Shown: piece by piece, positions 17,059-26,068 of the stretch
How positions within the stretch are numbered: position 1 is the stretch's first letter
Layout of the letters: each line of letters starts with the position of its first letter
Source: Mariniblastus sp.
Lineage (GTDB): Bacteria; Planctomycetota; Planctomycetia; Pirellulales; Pirellulaceae
Length of the DNA: 64,000 nt
Direction: 5' to 3'
NCBI GenBank assembly: GCA_011523945.1
Contig: WTFU01000054.1
Location: 115,908-179,907 of the forward strand
Program-made: the position numbers and the translations under genes
Notes under the pieces: generated by a model
What the model was told of the DNA's origin: nothing
What the model saw: only the letters and a program-made list of their open reading frames with translations
The model's database searches: none

Positions 17059-18303
17059 TTAAGCAGCTTGTTCAGCATCAGACAATCCGCTGAGAGCCGG
17101 GATTGCATCGCTCAAGCGCTCACGAGAAAGTTCCTTTAACAAATAGTCGGCGGCTCTGGCAGTTGCTCCGGGCTGAGCATAACGATTTGCCAAATGATCC
17201 AATTGGGCGACATTTTCAGAATGCGAACGAACGTCGCTCAACCAACCTAGCACTCGTCGGGCAACCTTTTTCGATGGGTCGCCAGCAGTCAAATATTCAG
17301 GCATCACGCATGACTCTGCGTTTGGATCATCGGGATCATACACCCGAAAGCTCGTCCGCCGAATCTCTTTAGCCGCAATCAAATTGACCAGTGTAATAAA
17401 TTTAATTCTCAACAAGAAAGCCTGAACAACCATTGCTAAGCGGCGGACCTTAAAGACAATCACCGTCGGTTTTCGATGATACAGCAGCTCCAAAGAAACA
17501 GATCCACTACAGGCAACACAGGCATAGGCAGCCCGCATCAACTCAGGGGTCTTACCGACATAGACTTCAATGGGAAGCTTCGAATCGGCAATCAGTTTGG
17601 ACGACATCTGCCTTTGAGACTCATTGAAAAATGCGATGGCGAAGCGACACGTATCATTCTCTACTAAAACACTTTTGGCCGTATCCAACAAAACTGGCAA
17701 AACACTCTCAACCTCTTGGTTGCGGCTTCCAGGCAGCAAAGTGATCAGCCTTTTATCACACCCCGCCTGCCCGTCGACGAAAGCGGCATCATATTCTTGA
17801 TTGACCAGTTGGTCGAAATAGGGGTGCCCAACATAGGTCGCATGACAGTCTCGCTGCGCGAACCACGAGGCCTCAAATGGGAGTTTACAGAGAACATGAT
17901 CAACCAGCTTTCGGATTTTTCGAATCCGCCATGGCGCCCACGCCCAGACCTGAGGGACTCCGTAGAAGAAAACAGGAATCCCATGCTTTTTTGCTTTTCT
18001 CGCAATCCACCAGTTGAACCCCGCATAATCAATTAAAACAACGGCATCCACTTGGTGATTTTCAAGATAACGATCCGCCTTTGCAATCAAACGGAAAAAC
18101 AACCTGATGTTTTTGAGTACCGAGGCAAGAAACATGACCGCCAGGGAGGTCAAGTCAAAATGCAGATCGCAACCGGCAGCTTGCATTTTGGGGCCACCAA
18201 ATCCAACGCATTCAATTGCTGAGTCGCAAGATTTCAATCGGCGAATCAGATTTGATCCATGCAAATCGCCACTCGGCTCGCCTACTGAAAAAAAAATCCG
18301 CAT
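17059..18303 (-). CDS. lpxB: lipid-A-disaccharide synthase
   Basis: 414 residues, slightly longer than the E. coli protein. The N-terminus MRIFFSVGEPSGDLHGS is the family signature; YGVPQVWAWAPWR (about 127-139), LLPGSRNQE (about 194-202) and SGSVSLELLYHRKPTVI (about 260-276) are conserved. It joins UDP-diacylglucosamine and lipid X at the inner membrane to build lipid A. This supports a lipopolysaccharide-bearing outer membrane. Other lpx genes are not adjacent. Confidence 0.93.
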   Translation of the reverse strand: MRIFFSVGEPSGDLHGSNLIRRLKSCDSAIECVGFGGPKMQAAGCDLHFDLTSLAVMFLASVLKNIRLFFRLIAKADRYLENHQVDAVVLIDYAGFNWWIARKAKKHGIPVFFYGVPQVWAWAPWRIRKIRKLVDHVLCKLPFEASWFAQRDCHATYVGHPYFDQLVNQEYDAAFVDGQAGCDKRLITLLPGSRNQEVESVLPVLLDTAKSVLVENDTCRFAIAFFNESQRQMSSKLIADSKLPIEVYVGKTPELMRAAYACVACSGSVSLELLYHRKPTVIVFKVRRLAMVVQAFLLRIKFITLVNLIAAKEIRRTSFRVYDPDDPNAESCVMPEYLTAGDPSKKVARRVLGWLSDVRSHSENVAQLDHLANRYAQPGATARAADYLLKELSRERLSDAIPALSGLSDAEQAA

Positions 18304-18417
18304 TGGTCCGTCCCTGGCCAGTTCCTGAATATCAGAAATTATGCCAAAGCCACGCCAACGCGGAAAGATCAGTAAAAACTCGCGATTTACCGCTTTTACT
18401 CAACCGTCGAGTACAAA

Positions 18418-18570
18418 CTAAAACGCAACCCAGTAAACGATCGCCAGTAAAGCAAGTAAACCAGCAAACCAAATCAAAGCATTTCCGATTCCGTAAGCAT
18501 GCAAATCTTCCGGTCGTGGATTTTTCACCGGGTCATAATCTTTCTCGACTGGTGTATCTGAAGACGACAT
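18418..18570 (-). CDS. 50-residue single-pass membrane protein
   Basis: A short frame below usual cut-offs. It starts at the ATG complementary to 18568-18570, with GGGAG about 7 bases upstream, and ends at TAG (18418-18420). The protein has an acidic N-terminal half (residues 1-22, with EKDYDPVKNPRPEDLHAYG) and one clear transmembrane helix (about 30-49, ALIWFAGLLALLAIVYWVAF) at the very C-terminus. It lies between lpxB and the cysteine-module gene on the same strand. The strong ribosome site and clean topology argue that it is real; function unknown. Confidence 0.65.
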   Translation of the reverse strand: MSSSDTPVEKDYDPVKNPRPEDLHAYGIGNALIWFAGLLALLAIVYWVAF

Positions 18571-18669
18571 TTGAAACTCCCTTTATTTGTTGTCTAGCTT
18601 TTTAAAACACGGCCTATCGCACTTTGATTTTGCCTTACAGTCAAGTTTTCTATAGATCACCGACTGATC

Positions 18670-19509
18670 TTAGTTTGAAAATGCTTTATCGAACCGTTTC
18701 TTTCCGAAGACCAATTCCATCTTTGCTTCTTCTGAAGTCGCACTTTCAACTTTTGCTTTGCATTTATCGCAACACAATTTGACGGTCACACCACCAACCA
18801 CGACTGATTGATCATCGTCGACATCACCACCTGAAATAGGACAGCCAATCTGGTGATACTGCCCCGAGGCAACGAGTTGGTGATTCGCCAGTGTTTCGAA
18901 CTTCGCCGGCGCCCCTGAAAACTTCTTTACACATCGATCACAGCAGAAATATACCTTTCCGTCTTTGTAATCAACTGACTTGGATTCGACGACTTTTCGT
19001 TTTTTCATCAACATGCAATTGATGGAATCCAAATTTACTTCAGCTTTTTTCTTTTCAAAACCTTTTGCAAATGCAGCCTTAGAGAAAACTAGATCAGCCT
19101 TTGCTGCCAGCCCCTCGGCGTTATTGACCTTGCCTAGGCAATTACCGCAGCAAAACGCCACTTTGGTACCACCTATCTCAGCGACTTTGGACGCATTAAC
19201 GGCACCGCCACTAATCGGACAGCCCTTTTGTGTGAACTGACCAGTCACAACGAGCTGGTGATTTGCTTTGGTTGTGTACTTCGCTTTATCCTTCAGTTTC
19301 ATGTCAGCCTTAAAGGCCTTTACGCAATTGTTGCAGCAAAAGTAAACCTTGCCGCCTTGATAGTCGACAGAAGCACTTGCCTTTGCAGACTTTTTGCCAT
19401 TCAGGATGCACTTCACACCTGTCAAATCCTGTGCGTTTGAAACCGAAGATGAGACCAAAACAACGGCCAACGCCAACAGCCCAACACACGACATTCGAAT
19501 AGCTTTCAT
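18670..19509 (-). CDS. secreted four-module cysteine protein (TRASH/YHS-like), probable metal binder
   Basis: From the ATG at 19507-19509, preceded by AGGTGAAG, the protein has 279 residues. Residues 1-26 form a signal peptide cut after SVSNA. The mature part holds four cysteine modules, each a single Cys followed by CCxxC: Cys34 and 58/59/62; Cys97 and 120/121/124; Cys165 and 189/190/193; Cys223 and 246/247/250. Modules 1 and 3 share VYFCC..CVK, modules 2 and 4 share GCPISGG, so the protein is an A-B-A-B duplication. The pattern recalls TRASH and YHS domains, which bind copper or other soft metals. Alternative: an unknown planctomycete surface protein. Confidence 0.72.
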   Translation of the reverse strand: MKAIRMSCVGLLALAVVLVSSSVSNAQDLTGVKCILNGKKSAKASASVDYQGGKVYFCCNNCVKAFKADMKLKDKAKYTTKANHQLVVTGQFTQKGCPISGGAVNASKVAEIGGTKVAFCCGNCLGKVNNAEGLAAKADLVFSKAAFAKGFEKKKAEVNLDSINCMLMKKRKVVESKSVDYKDGKVYFCCDRCVKKFSGAPAKFETLANHQLVASGQYHQIGCPISGGDVDDDQSVVVGGVTVKLCCDKCKAKVESATSEEAKMELVFGKKRFDKAFSN

Positions 19510-19689
19510 ATTGAACTTCACCTGTTTATCTCCAACAAAACCAAGACAAATTAATTTATCGGTGAGTCTATCGGTCGATGTCAGCAAAATCCAGACTCAA
19601 CGGTCGTGAGAATTATTCAACTTATTACGGACTGTTACCCAACTCACACTTTTGAGGGGCGGATGACGTCCCCCGGCTAAATATGAACG

Positions 19690-21072
19690 TTATTTTGAAC
19701 CTGAGCTCAATTTCCTAGGTTCTGCGAGGGTGAAGACCAGCAACCAGCCCGCGAACACGCACCCGGTTACGATCGCGAAAACAAGCTCAAAACCAATAGA
19801 ATCTATTAGAGCACCGATCAACGGACTCAATAAAATCGGGGGAGCAGCCATCGCGAAAGCCAACGTGCTTAAGTAACTAGGGTGCTCATCCCGACTCGCG
19901 ATCTCCAATGTGTAGTTATTTAGAAAACGCATCGCTACCGGCGTCAGTCCCAACAAACCAAACACGATCGTAAACCATGCGGGCTGCAATTCGTCACTCC
20001 AAGCGATAGCCAACGCCAAAAGTGGGGCAATACACAACACCACCATGATCAGCTTCAGCACCAACCGATTCCCGTAGCGATCGGCCAGCCACCCCGTAGG
20101 AATACTAAAAAGAGCAGCGCCAATATTCTGAGCTAACACCCAGGGAATCAGCGCGCTTAAACCAAGCTCAAGTCGATCCCGCCCAAGACGTTGGTAGTGC
20201 GGGAATAGAGTTAGGTACATCCCAAACAATGCTGCAATAATCGCAAGCCTTCGAAAGTTACGATCAGCTTGAAAGATCTCATACGCTGCTATTAAAAGAT
20301 CTTTGCCTCCGCGCCGCCGCATCAGATCTTCATCCGGAGCTTCTCTGAGAAATAAGCCGACCACGGCAGCGCCCAAAAAAGTTATGCCGGTGACGAGAAA
20401 GATCATTTCGAAGTGCGCCCGGCCCCCGTCAACACCCGAGCCGTCAACCAGCCAGCGATTTAAAAAATACCAGCCGCAAACAACGGCGATGGTCGCTCCA
20501 ATCACCGTTCCCAGCAAAGACAGTCGCCCACGACGATCGACACGGATTAGTTTTCCGGAAATCGTATTTAGGATCACCATATTGATCCCCGTCACGGTAA
20601 AAAACACGCCGTAGATCAAGAGAAACACCACCGGCAACCACCAGCTCTTTGCCCCCTCCGTTATCGCCCAGATGGCCGCAAGCAATAAAAAACAAACTCC
20701 CATTGTTGAAGTGGTGGCAAACAAGCCAAGTTTCTTTAATTTAGCTCCACGGACTCGGTCGGATGCCAACATAGGTGGTAAGCTCTGGCCAAGGCGATTA
20801 AGCATCGGCAAGCACCCTCTTAACCAACCGGAGCCACCGATAACATCGAGAACCGCGGGCATGATGATACTCTCAGTTTTGAATATCCATCCCGTTCGCA
20901 TGAAAACCATGTAGATGACTGCCAACCGAAAATTATGGGCGTGGTTGGGTGGTTCACTCACCGACCGAGCGGGGGCGACGCCCTCCTGCTCGTCAGATCC
21001 TCGATGAGCACGAGAAATGGGTGAATGCAGCGGCTGTGTTTCAGAATGATCGTCGGGCAGTTCAAAGGACAT
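19690..21072 (-). CDS. major facilitator superfamily transporter
   Basis: 460 residues. The first 45 are hydrophilic, then about 11-12 hydrophobic helices follow. The motif GWLADRYGNRLVLK (about residues 324-337) between helices is the MFS A-type loop. The start is 13 bases after the stop of the CYTH gene on the same strand, so the two are likely co-transcribed. The substrate cannot be told from sequence. It is not closely like sugar or drug exporters that I recognise. Confidence 0.78.
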   Translation of the reverse strand: MSFELPDDHSETQPLHSPISRAHRGSDEQEGVAPARSVSEPPNHAHNFRLAVIYMVFMRTGWIFKTESIIMPAVLDVIGGSGWLRGCLPMLNRLGQSLPPMLASDRVRGAKLKKLGLFATTSTMGVCFLLLAAIWAITEGAKSWWLPVVFLLIYGVFFTVTGINMVILNTISGKLIRVDRRGRLSLLGTVIGATIAVVCGWYFLNRWLVDGSGVDGGRAHFEMIFLVTGITFLGAAVVGLFLREAPDEDLMRRRGGKDLLIAAYEIFQADRNFRRLAIIAALFGMYLTLFPHYQRLGRDRLELGLSALIPWVLAQNIGAALFSIPTGWLADRYGNRLVLKLIMVVLCIAPLLALAIAWSDELQPAWFTIVFGLLGLTPVAMRFLNNYTLEIASRDEHPSYLSTLAFAMAAPPILLSPLIGALIDSIGFELVFAIVTGCVFAGWLLVFTLAEPRKLSSGSK

Positions 21073-21085
21073 GCCGCAAGTCTAG

Positions 21086-21685
21086 TCATTCCTTCTGATT
21101 TTCACGAGGACCCTTCGACGAATCTGAAGGCATCGACTCACGTGACTTTAACAACATCTCTAGATAACTTATTCGCGTGGATCCCGACAAACCTAACTGA
21201 TCAGCCAGAGCACGCAGCCTGAGCTTTGCTGGTTCCACCCCGTCTTGCGACGGAACAACCGATTCCAATTCGACAAAACCACCCACTTCCGCCACTTCAT
21301 CGAGGCAAAACTGAACAGAAGACAATTCTGCGTGACCGACAAATTCTTCTCGGCGTTTCATGACCTTCGCAACTGAAACCAGACCCATCCCGTCCAACAC
21401 CCCCTTCATCTGTTCAGCAGCCAGAGCATCTTTGAGTGGCATTTCGATCTCTTTTCGAATTTTTGCCGCCGGATCGAGGTTCGGCCCCTTAAAAGTAAGC
21501 CAATATTGGTCATCGCTTTGCCGAATTCGCACCGCGATATCCAGTTTTGCGTAGTCGCGTTTGGGGTCATTGAAATACTCATCGGCTTGAATCGAAACGC
21601 CCTCAGAAATTGCCCCCAACGACTCTATCTGATCGCGAACCTGTTCAATCGAAGCTACTGGAAACTTTAATTCAACTTCGATCAT
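21086..21685 (-). CDS. CYTH-domain protein (CyaB/class IV adenylate cyclase-like)
   Basis: 199 residues from the ATG at 21683-21685 (four more residues are possible upstream). The N-terminal EVELK is the ExExK signature of the CYTH fold, followed by the expected acidic and basic tunnel residues (VRIRQ, WLTFKGP, KIRKEIE). Family members act as class IV adenylate cyclases or as triphosphatases of thiamine triphosphate or tripolyphosphate. The later strands, including a segment around VELESVV, keep the tunnel pattern. Which activity applies is unknown. It precedes the MFS gene by 13 bases. Confidence 0.82.
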   Translation of the reverse strand: MIEVELKFPVASIEQVRDQIESLGAISEGVSIQADEYFNDPKRDYAKLDIAVRIRQSDDQYWLTFKGPNLDPAAKIRKEIEMPLKDALAAEQMKGVLDGMGLVSVAKVMKRREEFVGHAELSSVQFCLDEVAEVGGFVELESVVPSQDGVEPAKLRLRALADQLGLSGSTRISYLEMLLKSRESMPSDSSKGPRENQKE

Positions 21686-21890
21686 GTGTTTTCCCAAGAT
21701 AAATAACTTTTAGATGATAAAGGGATAATTGAAATATCGACCAACTCACGCCAATATTCACTAGAGTGGGTGCCGCGTCGGATCATTCCATTTTTATTAT
21801 TACACCCGTGACATATTCGCCAACAGATCTTAGACTCAGAATCTACCTAACAAAAGTTATCATTTTTAAATTAGAAATAGCGAGCTGAAC

Positions 21891-22439
21891 ATGAGCGAAC
21901 GAATTGTAATGAGAACCGGCGAATGCCTGATTGCGGGAGGTCCTCCTTTTACTGCTGCTGAGCCTGAGATCGTCATTGGCGAACTCGATGGTCCGGTGGG
22001 CACCGCCATCGCGACCTTAACCGGCAACCAATCCGCGGGACACTCAAAAGTATTTGCAATTCTGAACACAGATATTCAGGTTCGTCCCGTAACGCTGATG
22101 GTCAGTAAAGTCACCGTCAAGAGCTCCCGGTACACAAATATCCTGATGGGAACCGTTCAGGCAGCAATCGCCAACGGCGTCCTGGATGCAGTCCGCGCGG
22201 GATTCATTCCCAAAGAAAAAGCAAACGATCTGGGAATCATCTGTTCTGTTTGGTTAAATCCCGGAGTCGCAACAGATGACAACCTCGATCACAAAGCTTT
22301 ATTCGAAATCCATCGAGAAGCCACAACTCAGGCGATTCGAAAGGCGATGTGCAACGAACCTAACATCGACTGGTTACTAGAGAATCAGGAATCGATCACG
22401 CATAAGTATTATGAGCGTGGACTTGCTGGTGAAATTTAA
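21891..22439 (+). CDS. Fae-like protein (formaldehyde-activating enzyme homologue) lacking the catalytic His
   Basis: 182 residues. The fold is clearly that of 5,6,7,8-tetrahydromethanopterin hydro-lyase: GPVGTAIATLTGNQSAGHSK (34-53), VRPVTLMVSKVTVKS (63-77) and the helix MGTVQAAIANGVLDAV match Fae. In authentic Fae the segment AHIDLIIG holds the catalytic His; here the aligned segment is AEPEIVIG, so Glu24 replaces it. The C-terminal REATTQAIRKA matches Fae NYEATKLSI. It is therefore a paralogue that probably does not catalyse the usual condensation of formaldehyde (inference). A xylulokinase gene follows after 109 bases; no other H4MPT-pathway genes are in the window. Confidence 0.85.
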   Translation: MSERIVMRTGECLIAGGPPFTAAEPEIVIGELDGPVGTAIATLTGNQSAGHSKVFAILNTDIQVRPVTLMVSKVTVKSSRYTNILMGTVQAAIANGVLDAVRAGFIPKEKANDLGIICSVWLNPGVATDDNLDHKALFEIHREATTQAIRKAMCNEPNIDWLLENQESITHKYYERGLAGEI

Positions 22440-22548
22440 ACCAGTTCATGGCGAAAGTATAAATCAGGAGATCGGCCACTCGAGGAAGGTCTTTGTTTTG
22501 AGATATTGTTGATTCCGAGTCACTGTTCGAAGTTGAGGACGCAAGCAA

Positions 22549-24072
22549 ATGACTATCAAGGGCTACCTGGGTATTGACGCCGGCACGCAAGGACTTTCGG
22601 TCATCTTAACCGATGAAGACCTGAAGGTACTTGGAACCGGTGAAGCCGGTTACGAGATGGTCCCGAATCTTGATGAAGGATGCTACGAACAACTTCCTAC
22701 TGACTGGGACAGCGCACTCTCAGACGCAATGCAAAACCTTCGCGATCAAATGAACGACGATTTCGAAGTTTTAGCAATTGGAATCTCAGGACAAATGCAC
22801 GGCGAAGTTCTCGCGGACGAGAACGGCGCCGCGCTGGGACCTGCAAGACTTTGGTGTGACGCCAGAAACGAAGGAGAAGAAAACGAGCTTACCCAGGCGT
22901 TGGGCGTTAAAATGCCCAAAAGAATCACGGCTGCACGGTGGCTCTGGACGTTACGCAATCGTCCTGAACTTGCTCAACAAACCTGTCACATAACAACACC
23001 CTCGGGCTGGCTCGCTTACCAGCTCACTGGTGAATGGCTATTGGGCATTGGTGATGCGGCGGGCATGTTCCCTATCGATCAGGAAACACTTGATTATGAT
23101 CTCGGGCTTTTGAAAAAATTTGACAGTGTCGCCGGCCACTCCAAGCCTCTGCATTCGCTTCTACCCAAGGTCCGGCGAGCCGGACAATCCGGAGGCACTC
23201 TGAACGCAAATGGAGCGGCTCGCCTTGGACTACCCGAAGGCACTCCCGTGGCTCCAGCCGAAGGCGATCAACCTGCCGCTCTCGCCGGCTCTCTGATTGG
23301 CGAGGCAGGAATGATCTCCTGCAGTTTCGGAACGTCCGTCTGCGCAAACTCGGTAGGCGACCGTTCATTTTCCGGGGTTAGCAAAGCAGTCGATCACTTT
23401 TGCGCGCCCGACGGCAAGCCGATCAATATGGTTTGGCTCCGAAATGGTACCACGTTTATGAACAGTGTCGTCGCCATGTTTGGCCAGGCAATCGGCGGCA
23501 ATCGTGGTGAAGGATTTGAAACGGTTATTCCCATGCTACTCGACGCCGCTCCCGACTGCGGCGGCATCCTCGCACTCCCGTTTATGGACGACGAGCCCGG
23601 CATCAATGTCCAGCGTGGTGGAACTGCGATGATGATCGGTCTCAACTCAGAAAATGCCACACCGGGCAATGTAGTAAAAGCCGCTCTCTTGGCAACCATG
23701 TTCAACCTTCGTCTTGGTTGCGAAATTCTCGACGGTCAAGGATTCCCGCGAACAGAGTTAGTTCTATCTGGCGGTCTGACGAAAACGCCGGAACTCGCCC
23801 AGTTGCTTGCCGATGTCTTTGCCAATCCAGTGACTCTACTCGAAAGCGCTGAAGAGGGAACCGCTTGGGGCGCGGCACTGATGGCGAAATACCGCCGCCA
23901 ACATCTTGAGGGCTCAGATCGCTCCTGGACCGAGTTCCTGGAAGAACATGCGGTGGAATCGCCAACTCAATATCTACCCCAAGCCGCAGCAGTTCCAGTC
24001 TACGAAAACGTATACCAAAAGTACAAAAAACTGGTGGATGCTCAACCCATGCTGGATCAGGCTGTCAATTAA
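22549..24072 (+). CDS. xylB: xylulokinase (FGGY family)
   Basis: 507 residues. GIDAGTQGL (8-16) is the phosphate-binding loop, GISGQMHG (78-85) a XylB-type motif, and Asp240 in EGDQPAALAG the likely catalytic base. SGGLTKTPELAQLLADVF (about 406-423) is the C-terminal ATP site. The MHG motif favours xylulose over glycerol. It phosphorylates D-xylulose for the pentose phosphate pathway. GAGGA lies 9 bases before the ATG. Its 3' end overlaps the convergent DUF4956 gene by 8 bases. Confidence 0.85.
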   Translation: MTIKGYLGIDAGTQGLSVILTDEDLKVLGTGEAGYEMVPNLDEGCYEQLPTDWDSALSDAMQNLRDQMNDDFEVLAIGISGQMHGEVLADENGAALGPARLWCDARNEGEENELTQALGVKMPKRITAARWLWTLRNRPELAQQTCHITTPSGWLAYQLTGEWLLGIGDAAGMFPIDQETLDYDLGLLKKFDSVAGHSKPLHSLLPKVRRAGQSGGTLNANGAARLGLPEGTPVAPAEGDQPAALAGSLIGEAGMISCSFGTSVCANSVGDRSFSGVSKAVDHFCAPDGKPINMVWLRNGTTFMNSVVAMFGQAIGGNRGEGFETVIPMLLDAAPDCGGILALPFMDDEPGINVQRGGTAMMIGLNSENATPGNVVKAALLATMFNLRLGCEILDGQGFPRTELVLSGGLTKTPELAQLLADVFANPVTLLESAEEGTAWGAALMAKYRRQHLEGSDRSWTEFLEEHAVESPTQYLPQAAAVPVYENVYQKYKKLVDAQPMLDQAVN

Positions 24073-24700
24073 TCGTTTTACCGCGATACTTTAAAACGAT
24101 GATCGCACTCGATTTTTGCAGATCAACCTGTTTTACAACAACGCGAACTGCCTGAATCCCGGTTCTCTGTTTGAGTTCTTCAATGAGCTCTTCCTCGCGA
24201 TCGGGGTGGAGCATGGAGATATTGTCGTAGACAACTTCATAAGATGCCAACTTAGGCGGCTTTACTTTTTTAGGCTCTGCCACCCGCCACTCGAGGAGAT
24301 AAGTCGACCCAAAGATAACGGAATTGGTAAGCAGCAATTCGAGATATGACGTTTGCTTATTTGACAACGCATTAATGACAGCCAGACCAATGACCACAAA
24401 TAGATAAGTCATATCTTTCACGTCAATTGCATCGGTTCGATACCGAATGATCGCAAAAATTGCGAACAGACCAAGTGCCATCCCCAGACCTAAATCAAGT
24501 TTCTTCAAGGTAAAACAGATGAAGAACACCACTACGTTCATCACCATAAAGTTAAAAACTTGACGATGATTTTGCTGGTGAAGCCAGTAAGAAACTCCGA
24601 CGACAAGATAAAGGAATACAAGATTAATCGTGAGACGGACGATTAGCTTGTAAATATCATCATCAAAAATTGGAACATCAAGAAATTCCATTAGCTTCAC
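24065..24700 (-). CDS. DUF4956 membrane protein
   Basis: 211 residues with about four hydrophobic helices (roughly 17-38, 48-64, 69-84, 98-116) and a cytoplasmic C-terminal domain from about 135. The segment FAIFAIIRYRTDAIDVKDM is characteristic of DUF4956. In other bacteria these proteins are found near VTC-type polyphosphate polymerases and CotH kinases (family knowledge); neither is adjacent here, although a CYTH protein, related in fold to VTC, lies 2.4 kb away on the same strand. Function is unknown. The last 8 bases overlap the convergent xylB gene. Confidence 0.8.
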   Translation of the reverse strand: MKLMEFLDVPIFDDDIYKLIVRLTINLVFLYLVVGVSYWLHQQNHRQVFNFMVMNVVVFFICFTLKKLDLGLGMALGLFAIFAIIRYRTDAIDVKDMTYLFVVIGLAVINALSNKQTSYLELLLTNSVIFGSTYLLEWRVAEPKKVKPPKLASYEVVYDNISMLHPDREEELIEELKQRTGIQAVRVVVKQVDLQKSSAIIVLKYRGKTIN

Positions 24701-24970
24701 GTTTCTCCGGCCACAAGCGGCTAAAAGACCATTCTATCAAAAATTGGGACTACTACTTATAGCGAAGCAGTAACCGATTTAGTCCATTCCATCGGTCTGC
24801 AATCATAGCTGATGACAGCTGAGAAAAAACATCAGGTCGATGAGGATAAGATGCAAAAAGTAAAAATCACCCCTCGCGACCCGCAATATACTAACAAGTC
24901 GGGTGTAAAAAATAACAGCACGATTCGCAGCAGCAGCGGGGGCACGCGTTCAAACTCAATTGAAGTCCGT

Positions 24971-26068
24971 CTAGCCCGAAAGACAGCGTTTGAATTCTCG
25001 CACTACCCGCTCGGTATCGTCTGCAGTACTGATTGCACCACTAACGGCAACCCGCTGCGCGCCTGATTCAATGACTCTTGGTAGATTTTCGAGTGTAACT
25101 CCACCAATCGCGAACATCGGAAGTCTAATCTCCGCCGCCACCTCTTTTACCAATTCAAGCCCGACATGTTTTTCAAAGTGTTTGGTTGTCGAAGGAAAAA
25201 CTGGCCCGACGCCAATGTAATCCGCACCTTCTAACACCGCAGCTCGCGCTTGTACCAGCGAATGAGTTGAAACACCAATCAACTTCGAAAGGCCAACAAC
25301 ACGTCTGGCTTCTCCCACAGTTAAATCATCCTGACCTAAATGAACGCCGTCCGCTCCCGCAGCCTTCGCTAAATCAGCCCGATCGTTCATAATGAAGGCT
25401 GTATTGCTACCGCGAGTCAATTCCGCAATTTTTTTTCCAATTGAGACAATTTCGCGGTCTGTACAATCTTTATCTCGTAATTGAACAAGGTCGACCCCGG
25501 CTTCCACCATTGCCTTAACTTGAGACTCCCATTCGCCTTGAGCGTTGATTAAGGCGTAGAGTCTGGCGTCGACGAGTTCACGCCGCCCGAATAGCGTTGC
25601 AAAAAATGATTTCTCCAATGAATAGCAGCGATACCGAATTTGCTCGACTTTTTTAGAAACATCGATATCAAGTAACTTGGAAAACTCTTCAATGGTCCGG
25701 AGCCCTTGCTGGGCCCGAGAAAAATTTGCCTTGATTGTTCCGGCCATACCTTCATCCCGCTCCTCGACGAAATTAAAATTCGCCCGACCGTCGGGTTCGT
25801 TGCCCCCCGTTCTTTGATATTCACTCGGCAACTCGATTTCAGTACCAACATCTCCAAGTGTGTCTCTCGCATGCATCCTTTGAGAACGATCGATCCCTTT
25901 ACCCGCTTCAGTTAGATCATGCCGTAGACGTTTCAACTCCACTGATAAAAACTCATCATCGTTCGCAAGTCGGACATAATCCTCAACAACGCGCAATCCT
26001 TCATTTGTCCGGTTGAAAGCCGCATCCAAAATGCGAAATAAAGAAAATTCAGAATGTTTATCGTTCAT
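24971..26068 (-). CDS. thiE: thiamine-phosphate synthase with N-terminal extension domain
   Basis: 365 residues. Residues about 166-360 are a complete ThiE barrel: LYALINAQGEWE, VDLVQLRDKDCTDRE, NDRADLAKAAGADGVHLGQ, IGVSTHS, GADYIGVGPVFPSTTKH and FAIGGV. Residues 1-160 form the helical domain found fused to ThiE in cyanobacteria, Aquifex and planctomycetes (NEGLRVVEDYVRLANDD and the repeat-like AQQGLRTIEEFSKLLD). It couples the thiazole and pyrimidine halves of thiamine. No TPP riboswitch could be seen upstream. It is a single gene, isolated from other thi genes. Confidence 0.92.
   Translation of the reverse strand: MNDKHSEFSLFRILDAAFNRTNEGLRVVEDYVRLANDDEFLSVELKRLRHDLTEAGKGIDRSQRMHARDTLGDVGTEIELPSEYQRTGGNEPDGRANFNFVEERDEGMAGTIKANFSRAQQGLRTIEEFSKLLDIDVSKKVEQIRYRCYSLEKSFFATLFGRRELVDARLYALINAQGEWESQVKAMVEAGVDLVQLRDKDCTDREIVSIGKKIAELTRGSNTAFIMNDRADLAKAAGADGVHLGQDDLTVGEARRVVGLSKLIGVSTHSLVQARAAVLEGADYIGVGPVFPSTTKHFEKHVGLELVKEVAAEIRLPMFAIGGVTLENLPRVIESGAQRVAVSGAISTADDTERVVREFKRCLSG

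Noticed and set aside
24812..25066. Plus-strand 84-residue frame beside thiE
   Set aside because: Overlaps the ThiE coding region on the opposite strand and has no protein-like pattern.
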